Source: an uncultured Oscillospiraceae bacterium
Lineage (GTDB): Bacteria > Bacillota > Clostridia > Oscillospirales > Ruminococcaceae
NCBI GenBank assembly: GCA_934457235.1
Contig: CAKSHT010000058.1
Span: 1 to 13,332, forward strand
Length of the DNA stretch: 13,332 bases
Direction of reading: 5' to 3'
Numbering within the stretch: position 1 is the first letter of the stretch; each line of letters begins with the position of its first letter. This document shows positions 6,897-13,297 of the stretch, piece by piece. The notes beneath the pieces were generated by a model that worked only from the letters and a program-made list of their open reading frames with translations, was not told the DNA's origin and made no database searches. A program made the translations under genes and the position numbers.

Positions 6897-7739
6897 TCAC
6901 TTTACCTCCTTTTTATAAAGGTTGCAGACTTCTTCGCGCTTTCTGGTCTCAAATTCCTTGTACATTGTACCGCGCTCCATAGCCTCGTCGAAATCTACCA
7001 GGTGACCGTCGAAATCAGGACCGTCAACGCATGCGAACTTGGTTTCGCCGCCAACGGTCAGTCGACATCCGCCGCACATGCCGGTGCCGTCGATCATGAT
7101 CGGGTTCATGGAAACGACAGTCTTGATGCCGTATTCCTTAGTCAGCTTACATACGAACTTCATCATTACCAGCGGGCCGATGGCGATCACTTCATCGTAC
7201 TGGTTGCCAGCCTTGATAAGCTCTTCAAGGGCGTTTGTAACAAGACCCTTCTCGCCGTGGCTGCCGTCATCAGTCATCAGCTTCATAACATCGGAAGCTG
7301 CCTTGAATTCGTCCTCAAGGATAACAAGATCCTTATTTCTGAAGCCCACGATGCTGTGTACCTCTGCACCGAGGTGGTGGAGCTTCTTAGCGATCGGATA
7401 TGCAATAGCGCAGCCCACGCCGCCGCCTACTACAGCGACCTTCTTCAGCCCGTCGGTATGGCTGGGAACGCCGAGAGGTCCTACGAAATCGTGAATGAAC
7501 TCACCCTCTTCAAGGTGATTGAGCTTCTCGGTGGTGGCACCAACGATCTGGAAGATAATTGTGATCGTGCCCTTTTCACGGTCAAAATCCGCGATTGTCA
7601 GCGGAATTCTCTCGCCCTCTGCGTCAACTCTGAGGATTATGAACTGACCCGGCTCAGCCTTCTTGGCGATCATCGGAGCGTCAACTTCCATAAGAGTTAC
7701 TGTGGGGTTGAGGATTTTCTTGGTAAGAATTTTGTACAT
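6897..7739 (-). CDS. nfnA: NfnA, FAD/NAD-binding small subunit of the NfnAB transhydrogenase
   Basis: A 280-residue protein of the dihydroorotate dehydrogenase electron-transfer-subunit (PyrK-like) family. It carries FAD, an NAD-binding fold (VAVVGGGVGCAIAYPIAKKL, 101-120) and a C-terminal [2Fe-2S] site with Cys222, Cys225 and Cys237 in MCGGCRLTV...FAC. Asp217 sits where the NfnA family, as I recall, supplies the fourth ligand, so a missing fourth cysteine is expected. In the complex NfnA is the NADH side. I chose ATG 7739 (MYKILTKKIL) because AGGAGG is 10 nt upstream; an in-frame start at 7790 would add 17 atypical residues. The stop is 1 nt from the nfnB ATG. A sulfide dehydrogenase-type annotation is common for this family, but the NfnB neighbour points to transhydrogenase. 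Confidence 0.9.
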   Translation of the reverse strand: MYKILTKKILNPTVTLMEVDAPMIAKKAEPGQFIILRVDAEGERIPLTIADFDREKGTITIIFQIVGATTEKLNHLEEGEFIHDFVGPLGVPSHTDGLKKVAVVGGGVGCAIAYPIAKKLHHLGAEVHSIVGFRNKDLVILEDEFKAASDVMKLMTDDGSHGEKGLVTNALEELIKAGNQYDEVIAIGPLVMMKFVCKLTKEYGIKTVVSMNPIMIDGTGMCGGCRLTVGGETKFACVDGPDFDGHLVDFDEAMERGTMYKEFETRKREEVCNLYKKEVK

Positions 7740-7808
7740 TCTCCTGTGTCCTCCTGAATATTTTGACGGCTGCCGCCCGGAAATGGGCATAGTCCGTCCT
7801 TACATTAC

Positions 7809-7838
7809 ATTATACCATGCTTTGATGTTTTTTTGCAA
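7809..7838 (-). promoter_or_regulatory. nfnAB promoter
   Basis: On the minus strand TTGCAA (7838-7833), an 18-nt spacer and TATAAT (7814-7809), about 70 nt before the nfnA ATG. Confidence 0.65.
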
Positions 7839-7848
7839 TATAATTTTA

Positions 7849-7922
7849 ATGCCAGCGTCTGGATTTGTACATTTTCACAAAACGTGTTGTGAATTTTGCA
7901 CAATCCGTACAAACGCTGGCAT
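7849..7922. repeat. 74-nt imperfect hairpin between the TPM gene and nfnA
   Basis: ATGCCAGCGT (7849-7858) and ACGCTGGCAT (7913-7922) are a perfect 10-bp inverted repeat. Inside them GGATT...TTCACAA (7861-7879) pairs with TTGTGAA...AATCC (7886-7905), leaving a 6-nt loop. The structure starts 8 nt after the TPM stop on the minus strand, so it may end that operon, but there is no U-tract. A small foldback repeat is the other reading. Confidence 0.6.
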
Positions 7923-7929
7923 ATTGTGT

Positions 7930-9168
7930 TTATCTGTGTCGGCCGCCGCCTCCGCCGTGACCCCCGGAGCGGCTGTGTCCGCCGCCTCCGCTGTGTCCGC
8001 CTCCGTGACTTCCGCCGCTGCTGGAGCTGCTTACACGGTGAGACGTCGTGTACTCACGCACGAACATATCCCTTCTCATGGTGAATTTGGTCATGTTGCT
8101 CTCGATGTAGGCGCGGGCGGATACCGGGGTTTTCTTCTTGTATCCCGCCGCCATTCCGTTCACTACCGTCAGTGCTATGATCAGCGCCAGAACTACGCCG
8201 GCGATATTGCCAATATTAATGCTGAACGAAATTCCATCGTCGCGGCTGCTGTCCCCTGCATAGGCAAGAGTGTGGTTTTCAAGGTAGGTGCAGAACTTTC
8301 TGATTGCCGCGGGGTAGTTGTCGCCGCCGCCGGAATCCAGACCGTCATACACGGCGTCGAAGATACTGTCCGTCCTGCTGCCGTAAATATCGTTCGCATG
8401 ATTTGAGCAGGATATCCAGTCCTGCTCGCCGGTGCCCGCCCTTACGAGCATGAGCACGATGGAACTGCTGTCGTAGCCGAAGCTGTCGTTCAGAAATTCA
8501 TCAGTGTAGCTTCTTTCGTTTCCGGAGCCGATTCCGTTCGTAAGCACGACGCCTATGTTCGCGCCTATGTTATCCGCCGTGGACTGCATGACGTTCAGCA
8601 GCTCGCTCTCCTCGGAGGAGGAAAGCGCGTCCTGGTAATCCTCAAGCCGCGTCTGGTAGGAAATACCCCCGGTCACATCGCCGACATAGCCGTCCTGGTT
8701 CTTGACAAGGTAATCACAGAACTGCTCCACGGCCGCATAATAATTTGTGCTGCTTCCGCTGTCCAAGCCGTAATAAACCGCATCGAAAATATGATCAAGC
8801 TGCGGCTTGAATACCGTGCGGGCACGGTTGGAATAGCTGATCCAGTCGGAATAGCCGGAATTTTCCTTCGCTATCATCAGCATGATGGAATCCGCGTCGG
8901 AATCGAAGTATGTATTCATGAACTGGTCGCAGGTCTGCTGTTCGTCGGTCGTTATCTCGTCCGCGATAAGCACGGCAACGTTCATGTCGATTTTTCGTGC
9001 AGTGCTCAGAATGAGCTGCGTCAGCTCGTCATACTCGTCGCTGGCGAAAACGTTCCGCTCATCGGACAGTACTCCAAGAGCGACCTGAGCATACGCGACA
9101 GCGGAAGCACTGAATGAAACGACTGCGATGATCAGTGACGTAAACAGCGCAAAGAACTTCTTAGTCAA
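7930..9168 (-). CDS. Membrane protein with two tandem TPM-like domains
   Basis: A 412-residue protein from TTG 9168. Residues 1-27 are a signal sequence (MTKKFFALF, a hydrophobic core, AVAYA). Two related extracytoplasmic segments follow, about 35-160 and 180-305. They share the pattern N(V/I)(A/G)V(L/V), a Y/F-D-S-D/S-S-I-(M/V)-LM block, (S/Q)DWIS(Y/C)SN, and IFDAVYxGLDSG, so they are an internal duplication. Each resembles the TPM (YgcG/Psb32-type) fold, whose activity is debated. A membrane helix at about 322-343 precedes a short cytoplasmic part and a Ser/Gly/His-rich tail (380-412). The start overlaps the zinc-ribbon gene by 8 nt. TTG has GGGGG 8 nt upstream and gives a normal signal peptide; GTG 9177 is the alternative. 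The TPM call is moderately sure; function is unknown. Confidence 0.75.
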   Translation of the reverse strand: MTKKFFALFTSLIIAVVSFSASAVAYAQVALGVLSDERNVFASDEYDELTQLILSTARKIDMNVAVLIADEITTDEQQTCDQFMNTYFDSDADSIMLMIAKENSGYSDWISYSNRARTVFKPQLDHIFDAVYYGLDSGSSTNYYAAVEQFCDYLVKNQDGYVGDVTGGISYQTRLEDYQDALSSSEESELLNVMQSTADNIGANIGVVLTNGIGSGNERSYTDEFLNDSFGYDSSSIVLMLVRAGTGEQDWISCSNHANDIYGSRTDSIFDAVYDGLDSGGGDNYPAAIRKFCTYLENHTLAYAGDSSRDDGISFSINIGNIAGVVLALIIALTVVNGMAAGYKKKTPVSARAYIESNMTKFTMRRDMFVREYTTSHRVSSSSSGGSHGGGHSGGGGHSRSGGHGGGGGRHR

Positions 9169-10264
9169 GCATGGCACCCCCGATCAGGAAGAATATCACG
9201 CCAAGCACCAGGAACAACGCCGCTCCCAGCAGGAATTTCCTTAGCCCGCTGACCGGTAGTATCCCGAAACGCAGGCCAGTCTGCCCATTCATGACAAACG
9301 GATAATCCTTGCCTTTGTAGGTGTAGTTGAGAAACCACACAGGAAGCATTCCATAAACCGTTGTCTGGCTGAGGTAAACCACCCGGCGGTGCTTCTCGAT
9401 GACGGAATTGTAGCCGCTGATATCCGCCCGGAGGACATCGGCCGCAGCGTCTGAAATGCGCTGGTCTATCCTCGGAGAAGCCTCGGCGGAGGTCACGTCG
9501 TACTTCTCGGCGCCGCAGCCCGAAAGATAGCTCATCGAAAACTTCTTCAGACCCGTGTAGTTGAACGGCTCTATGGCTTCCATAAGGCTGTCGTCGATGC
9601 GCTTCGATCCATCGCACGGAACTCTCACGAACACCATGTTCGCGCGCCTCGAAATATCGAATATCTTTGTGTTGGTGTAGCGTATATCACCGACGCGCCA
9701 GCTGCGAACCTTCGTCCCCTCGGCGTCAAGCTGGGCGTCCACTGAGCCGCTCTTCAGCCAGTACGGTACGTACAGCGGAGTGATGTTCTTTATCTGCGCT
9801 TCGCTCGTGAAACCCTTCGGAAGAAGTATCTTACCCTTGCAGTACTCCTTGAACGCCTGCACCGCCTGTTCGCGTGTTGTGGCAAACGGGATTATCAGAT
9901 CCGGTTTGTACTCTCCGGAAAGTCTGCCGGTAAGTATGACCGGCGTATGACAAAAGTGGCAGCGAGTGGACGCCGTAAGACTGTCGCAGATAACTCCAGC
10001 GCCGCAGTTCGGACAGGTGTACAGCGCAGAAGCTCCGGCGAATTCCTCCGCCTGCCGGTTTGCCTCGTCAGCCGCTAATCTTCTTTCAGCTTCAAGATTT
10101 TCCTGGGATAATTCCAGGTTCTCGTTCTGCGCGAAGTTCTTCTTTATATCCTCCTCGGTGAATTCGCTGTCGCAGAAAAGGCACTTGAATTTACCGAGCG
10201 CGTTGTCATATTCCAGCGCCGCATTACAGTTCGGGCACTGGTAGGTAACAGTTTTTATTTCCAT
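9161..10264 (-). CDS. Membrane-anchored protein with two zinc ribbons
   Basis: A 367-residue protein from ATG 10264. Two four-cysteine zinc ribbons are visible: C10-x2-C13 with C28-x2-C31, and C84-x2-C87 with C102-x2-C105. Between them is a charged E/A/N-rich helix (about 50-76), probably coiled coil. The central part (about 120-335) is soluble alpha/beta sequence with PLYVPYWL and MLPVWFLNYTY, typical of the 'TFIIB-type zinc ribbon-containing' proteins common in Clostridia. A single hydrophobic helix (343-364) ends the protein at GGAMLD. Its stop overlaps the TPM gene, a pairing that suggests a shared envelope role, function unknown. GGGGTG precedes the ATG by 6 nt. An in-frame GTG at 10294 lies inside the inserted 176-bp element and would add ten residues; I consider it an accident of the insertion. 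Confidence 0.75.
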   Translation of the reverse strand: MEIKTVTYQCPNCNAALEYDNALGKFKCLFCDSEFTEEDIKKNFAQNENLELSQENLEAERRLAADEANRQAEEFAGASALYTCPNCGAGVICDSLTASTRCHFCHTPVILTGRLSGEYKPDLIIPFATTREQAVQAFKEYCKGKILLPKGFTSEAQIKNITPLYVPYWLKSGSVDAQLDAEGTKVRSWRVGDIRYTNTKIFDISRRANMVFVRVPCDGSKRIDDSLMEAIEPFNYTGLKKFSMSYLSGCGAEKYDVTSAEASPRIDQRISDAAADVLRADISGYNSVIEKHRRVVYLSQTTVYGMLPVWFLNYTYKGKDYPFVMNGQTGLRFGILPVSGLRKFLLGAALFLVLGVIFFLIGGAMLD

Positions 10265-10280
10265 ATAACACCCCAGTTTA

Positions 10281-10456
10281 GGGCAATACCGCACAAAGAT
10301 TGTGCGTGTATTGCGCAGTCAGATTTTTCGTCAGATTGTACAATGAGGACGACGCAAGGCTGACGCCTTGCTAGGACGAATTGTGCAAGATGACGGAAAA
10401 GATGCAAGCAAGACACGCGCAAAATCCAATAAATGGTCTTTGTGCGGTGTTGCCTT
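10281..10456 (+). mobile_element. 176-bp foldback element (MITE-like), copy 2
   Basis: This is the inverted counterpart of 4157-4332, equal in length and identical at 170 of 176 positions. Its left end GGGCAATACCGCACAAAGA and the complement of its right end, AAGGCAACACCGCACAAAGA, are imperfect terminal inverted repeats; a GCAAGGC-TGAC-GCCTTGC hairpin lies in the middle. It is flanked exactly by AGTTTA at 10275-10280 and again at 10457-10462, which reads as a 6-bp target duplication. It codes for nothing. It sits between the sirtuin stop, whose TAA is part of the duplicated hexamer, and the zinc-ribbon gene, and so splits a compact operon. The transposase that moved it is not in this window. 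Confidence 0.85.
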
Positions 10457-10459
10457 AGT

Positions 10460-11167
10460 TTATACTCTGATACCGCTGAGCGCTTCGCCTATGCTGGCGT
10501 TTATCACGATATCCGCTTCGTCGTCTGCGGAGGTCGGAGTCTTGTTTATCACCGCCAGCCGCCTGCCATCGAAAAAGCGTATAAGCCCAGCCGCAGGCTG
10601 CACCGCCAGGGATGTACCGCCGATGATCAGCATATCCGCTTCGGATATCGCGTTTATCGCGCGGTTTATGCAGTCCTCGTCCAGCGGCTCCTCATAGAGC
10701 ACAACGTCCGGCTTGATTATCCCGCCGCACTCGCAGTACGGTACCCCGGAGGTACTCATTATGTGATCCAGTCCGTAGAACATCCCGCACTTCATACAGT
10801 GATTCCTGTGGACAGAGCCGTGAAGCTCAATGACATTCCTGCTGCCCGCCACGGTGTGAAGCCCGTCGATGTTCTGGGTTATGACTGCGGAAAGCTTCCC
10901 GGCGCGCTCCAGCTCCGCAAGCTTGAGATGCGCGGCGTTGGGCTTCGCCTGCCGGTATATCATACGGTCGCGGTAGAATCTGTAGAACTCCTCCGGATCC
11001 CGCATGAAGAAGCTGTGACTGATTATCTGCTCCGGCGGGTAACGGTATTTCTGATTGTAAAGACCATCGGCACTTCTGAAATCCGGAATGCCGCTTTCAG
11101 TGGAAACTCCCGCCCCACCGAAAAACACTATGCGGCTGCTCTCGTCTATCATTGATTGCAGGTCCAT
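10460..11167 (-). CDS. cobB: NAD-dependent protein deacylase, sirtuin (CobB/Sir2 family)
   Basis: A 235-residue sirtuin, normal size for the bacterial enzymes, which remove acyl groups from lysines in the cytoplasm and consume NAD+. The NAD-binding GAGVSTESGIPDFRS (18-32), TQNIDGLH (97-104) and catalytic His116 in HGS are present. The structural zinc is held by C124-x2-C127 and C145-x-C147. GGTSLAVQPAAGL and the VINKTPT segment near the end complete the NAD pocket. ATG 11167 is 6 nt after the stop of the alpha/beta hydrolase gene, with AAGGGGG in that gene's last codons as ribosome binding site, so the two are cotranscribed. The stop codon TAA is contributed by the target duplication of the adjacent mobile element. 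The acyl preference cannot be read from the sequence. Confidence 0.92.
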   Translation of the reverse strand: MDLQSMIDESSRIVFFGGAGVSTESGIPDFRSADGLYNQKYRYPPEQIISHSFFMRDPEEFYRFYRDRMIYRQAKPNAAHLKLAELERAGKLSAVITQNIDGLHTVAGSRNVIELHGSVHRNHCMKCGMFYGLDHIMSTSGVPYCECGGIIKPDVVLYEEPLDEDCINRAINAISEADMLIIGGTSLAVQPAAGLIRFFDGRRLAVINKTPTSADDEADIVINASIGEALSGIRV

Positions 11168-11173
11168 AGAGAA

Positions 11174-11788
11174 TTACCCCCTTGTCTGTATATCTGAAAT
11201 AAGCTCCGCCGTACGTTCCGGCGCGTCGACATTTGTTTCATGCCCGGCGCCAGCGATGCCCCGGAACTCGCCGTCCGGCAGGATTTCGGCGAGCCGCCGC
11301 GCGGCTTTGACGTTTGTTTTGTCCCTGTCACCACAGGCTGTGATCACCGGGCAGGTGATGTTACTGAGCGCCGGAGTGAAGTCCAGCTCCGCCATATCCC
11401 GCGTAAGGGATATAAACTGACTTTTTGTGAATCCCAAGCCATTGAAGGAACTTTCCGGCATTACCCGGAATATCACTGACTGGAGGCTCAGCATAGCCCT
11501 CGGCATTCTGAACTGCGGCGCAATGAGAAGCATGGAGCGCACGCGCTCCGGGTGTTCAGCGACGTAATTCAGAGCCAGTACCGCGCCCAGCGAAAGGCCG
11601 CAAAGACACAGCGGGGCTTTCTTTGAATCCAGCCATGCCGCAAAACCGCCGTACAGCTCCCGCCAGCTTCCCCCGCCGATGAATCCCGACAGTTCCGGCA
11701 GCAGGAATTCTGAATCCGGCAGTGCCGCGGAAGTCTTGTCCCAGGCAGAAGCGCTCTGCCCAAGCCCGTGTATGAGAACAGTATGCAT
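11174..11788 (-). CDS. Alpha/beta-fold hydrolase
   Basis: A compact 204-residue alpha/beta hydrolase, shorter than the usual 240-280. HGLGQSASAW (7-16) is the oxyanion-hole motif, GLSLG places the nucleophile at Ser66, ACGDRDKTN gives the likely acid Asp156 (Asp154 possible), and GAGHE supplies His183, so the triad is complete. The lid region between beta strands 6 and 7 is short. No signal peptide, so it is cytoplasmic. Substrate is unknown; distant relatives include esterases and MenH-like enzymes. AGGAGG lies 4 nt before ATG 11788. It is the first gene of the minus-strand cluster that continues with the sirtuin, 6 nt downstream, and has its own promoter. Confidence 0.85.
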   Translation of the reverse strand: MHTVLIHGLGQSASAWDKTSAALPDSEFLLPELSGFIGGGSWRELYGGFAAWLDSKKAPLCLCGLSLGAVLALNYVAEHPERVRSMLLIAPQFRMPRAMLSLQSVIFRVMPESSFNGLGFTKSQFISLTRDMAELDFTPALSNITCPVITACGDRDKTNVKAARRLAEILPDGEFRGIAGAGHETNVDAPERTAELISDIQTRG

Positions 11789-11844
11789 AGCACCTCCTGA
11801 AGCATTCTCCTGCGCCTGCCCGGCGCATGTAACGTTGTGTTTTT

Positions 11845-11873
11845 ATTATAGCACACCGCCGTCCAAAAATCAA
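11845..11873 (-). promoter_or_regulatory. Promoter of the hydrolase-sirtuin-zinc ribbon-TPM cluster
   Basis: On the minus strand TTGATT (11873-11868), a 17-nt spacer and TATAAT (11850-11845), about 55 nt before the hydrolase ATG. It stands back-to-back with the antiporter promoter; the two -35 boxes are 18 nt apart. Confidence 0.75.
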
Positions 11874-11891
11874 TAGTATGCAAAACTCCCC

Positions 11892-11920
11892 TTGACAAAA
11901 AAGGCATATCGTGATATATT
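11892..11920 (+). promoter_or_regulatory. Promoter of the antiporter leader
   Basis: TTGACA (11892-11897), a 17-nt spacer and TATATT (11915-11920). The predicted start near 11927 puts the riboswitch-like element at the very 5' end of the transcript. Confidence 0.78.
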
Positions 11921-11928
11921 AGTATCAA

Positions 11929-11993
11929 GGGAATGACGACCTCCCAGTGGGCTTGACCCCGAACCGCAAATTCGTTTGCTGATGGCATCTGCA
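11929..11993 (+). promoter_or_regulatory. Probable fluoride (crcB-type) riboswitch aptamer
   Basis: The segment follows the fluoride-aptamer order. A first stem GGGA (11929-11932) / TCCC (11942-11945) encloses AT and the six-base pseudoknot strand GACGAC (11935-11940). The conserved AACCGC follows, then a GCAAA-TTCG-TTTGC stem (11966-11979), TGAT (11980-11983), GGCATC (11984-11989) and T. The bases matching those that form the fluoride site (A, U, G of the first loop; U, G of the second) are all kept. The usual GAU is AAT, but its paired partner changes too (A11932-T11942). The pseudoknot pairs at only 4 of 6 positions, and a GGG-CTTGA-CCC insert (about 11949-11960) lies in the junction. The known link of this class to cation antiporters supports the call. 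Confidence 0.68.
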
Positions 11994-12001
11994 ATACAAC
12001 A

Positions 12002-12078
12002 CGCCGGGATAATTCCGGTGCTGTTTCCGTATTCGCAGGCTGTCGGCTTTTTGTTTGCACGGAACGCACCGCCGGCTC
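12002..12078 (+). promoter_or_regulatory. Candidate expression platform before the antiporter gene
   Basis: Two exclusive structures share CCGGTG. A short hairpin pairs CGCCGG (12002-12007) with CCGGTG (12015-12020). A long stem pairs GGTGC (12017-12021) with GCACC (12066-12070) and TTCCGT (12025-12030) with ACGGAA (12059-12064), around a loop holding CTTTTTGTTT (12047-12056). The long stem ends just before AGGAGG (12081-12086). The choice between them could control termination or ribosome access; this is inference. Confidence 0.4.
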
Positions 12079-12096
12079 ACAGGAGGTTTTTTATTT

Positions 12097-13269
12097 ATGT
12101 TACTCAGCGCCGCACTTATTCTATTGTTCGGACTTGTCCTCGGAGAACTTGCCGGGAAGCTCCGCCTGCCGAAGCTCACCGGAATGCTCGCCGCCGGTAT
12201 TCTTCTCGGCGCCCTAGGCTGGCTCGACCCCAGGTTAATGGGGATATCCGCGGAGTTACGCAAGATCGCGCTCATTATTATCCTTACCCGCGCCGGGCTG
12301 AACCTGGAACTTTCCGACCTCAAAAAATGCGGCAGACCCGCGCTGCTCATGAGCTTTATACCCGCCAGCTGCGAAATAATCGGCGTGACTATCCTGGGAC
12401 ACTTCCTGCTTGGTCTTGACTTCACGGAAGCGGCTCTTATGGGAACTGTCCTGGGCGCGGTATCCCCCGCCGTCATCGTCCCGAAAATGCTGAAGCTGAT
12501 GGAGGAAAAACGCGGCACTGACAAGCTTATCCCGCAGATGATACTTGCCGGCGCTTCCACGGACGATGTTTTTGTCATCGTTATGTTCTCGGTGTTCTGC
12601 GGAATATGCACCGGCGGCGAATTCAACGCGCTTTCCATCGTGAACATACCGCTGTCGATAATCCTAGGCGCGGCGGTCGGCGTCCTCTGCGGAGTACTTC
12701 TGGCACTTGCGTTCAGCAGGATACATCTTCGGGACAGCATCAAGGTCGTGATACTGCTCAGTCTGTCATTCCTGCTGGTGACGCTTGAGGATTACCTGCC
12801 GGATCACATCGGATTTTCCGGACTTGTCGCTGTAATGGCATGCGGGATTGCCCTGCGCTGGAAGGCTCCGGAACGCGCCGTGCGCGTTTCCGCAAAATAC
12901 TCCAAACTATGGACGGCGGCAGAGATAATGCTGTTCGTACTTGTAGGTGCGGAAGTAAACCTGGGAGCCGCCGCGGATATATGGCTGCCAGTTCTGGGCG
13001 TTATTTTCGGGGCGCTGGTTTTCCGTTTCGTCGGAGTGTTCCTCTGCATGATAAAAACGAAACTGAACCTGCGTGAACGGCTATTCAGTATGATCGCCTA
13101 CATGCCGAAAGCGACAGTGCAGGCGGCAATAGGCGGAGTTCCGCTCGCAATGGGACTTTCCTGCGGAGATACTATCCTCGCAGGAGCCGTCGTCGCAATA
13201 CTTGTCACCGCGACCCTCGGAGCGTTTCTGATAGACCTGACCTCCGGGCGTCTGCTGAATAAGGAATAA
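12097..13269 (+). CDS. NHA/SLC9B-like cation:proton antiporter (CPA family)
   Basis: A 390-residue membrane protein with about 12 hydrophobic helices and no long cytoplasmic tail. AILAG-type CPA landmarks are ILTRAGLNLEL (62-72), SPAVIVP (123-129), and ASTDDVFVIV with the adjacent aspartates Asp156-Asp157 that carry ions and protons in the 'DD' antiporters. GAEVNL (284-289) and MPKATVQAAIGGVPL (336-350), with Lys338, closely resemble the same segments of SLC9B/NHA proteins. It should exchange Na+ or another monovalent cation for protons in the cytoplasmic membrane. AGGAGG (12081-12086) is 10 nt before ATG 12097; a start at 12055 would overlap the leader structure. Its leader looks like a fluoride riboswitch, so its job may be tied to fluoride stress. 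It is monocistronic. Confidence 0.88.
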   Translation: MLLSAALILLFGLVLGELAGKLRLPKLTGMLAAGILLGALGWLDPRLMGISAELRKIALIIILTRAGLNLELSDLKKCGRPALLMSFIPASCEIIGVTILGHFLLGLDFTEAALMGTVLGAVSPAVIVPKMLKLMEEKRGTDKLIPQMILAGASTDDVFVIVMFSVFCGICTGGEFNALSIVNIPLSIILGAAVGVLCGVLLALAFSRIHLRDSIKVVILLSLSFLLVTLEDYLPDHIGFSGLVAVMACGIALRWKAPERAVRVSAKYSKLWTAAEIMLFVLVGAEVNLGAAADIWLPVLGVIFGALVFRFVGVFLCMIKTKLNLRERLFSMIAYMPKATVQAAIGGVPLAMGLSCGDTILAGAVVAILVTATLGAFLIDLTSGRLLNKE

Positions 13270-13271
13270 CA

Positions 13272-13297
13272 AAACGGGAGGTTTTCACCTCCCGTTT
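13272..13297 (+). terminator. Rho-independent terminator of the antiporter gene
   Basis: A perfect 11-bp stem AAACGGGAGGT (13272-13282) / ACCTCCCGTTT (13287-13297) with a TTTC loop, 2 nt after the stop codon. The U-tract is only the TTT that ends the stem. The remaining 35 bases of the window hold nothing I recognise. Confidence 0.82.

Noticed and set aside
5663..6982. Plus-strand open frame of 439 codons opposite nfnB
   Set aside because: Antisense shadow of nfnB, which has complete cofactor motifs, a Shine-Dalgarno and a terminator.
7930..8030. Repeated GCC/CCGCC-rich units as a CRISPR or tandem repeat
   Set aside because: They are the Gly/His codons of the TPM protein tail, irregular in spacing and in frame.
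10262..10294. GTG at 10294 as the zinc-ribbon start
   Set aside because: It lies within the terminal repeat of the inserted element; the ATG at 10264 has its own upstream GGGG and a start matching the zinc-ribbon motif.
11925..12743. Minus-strand open frame opposite the antiporter
   Set aside because: It covers the leader structures and is antisense to a well-formed membrane transporter gene.
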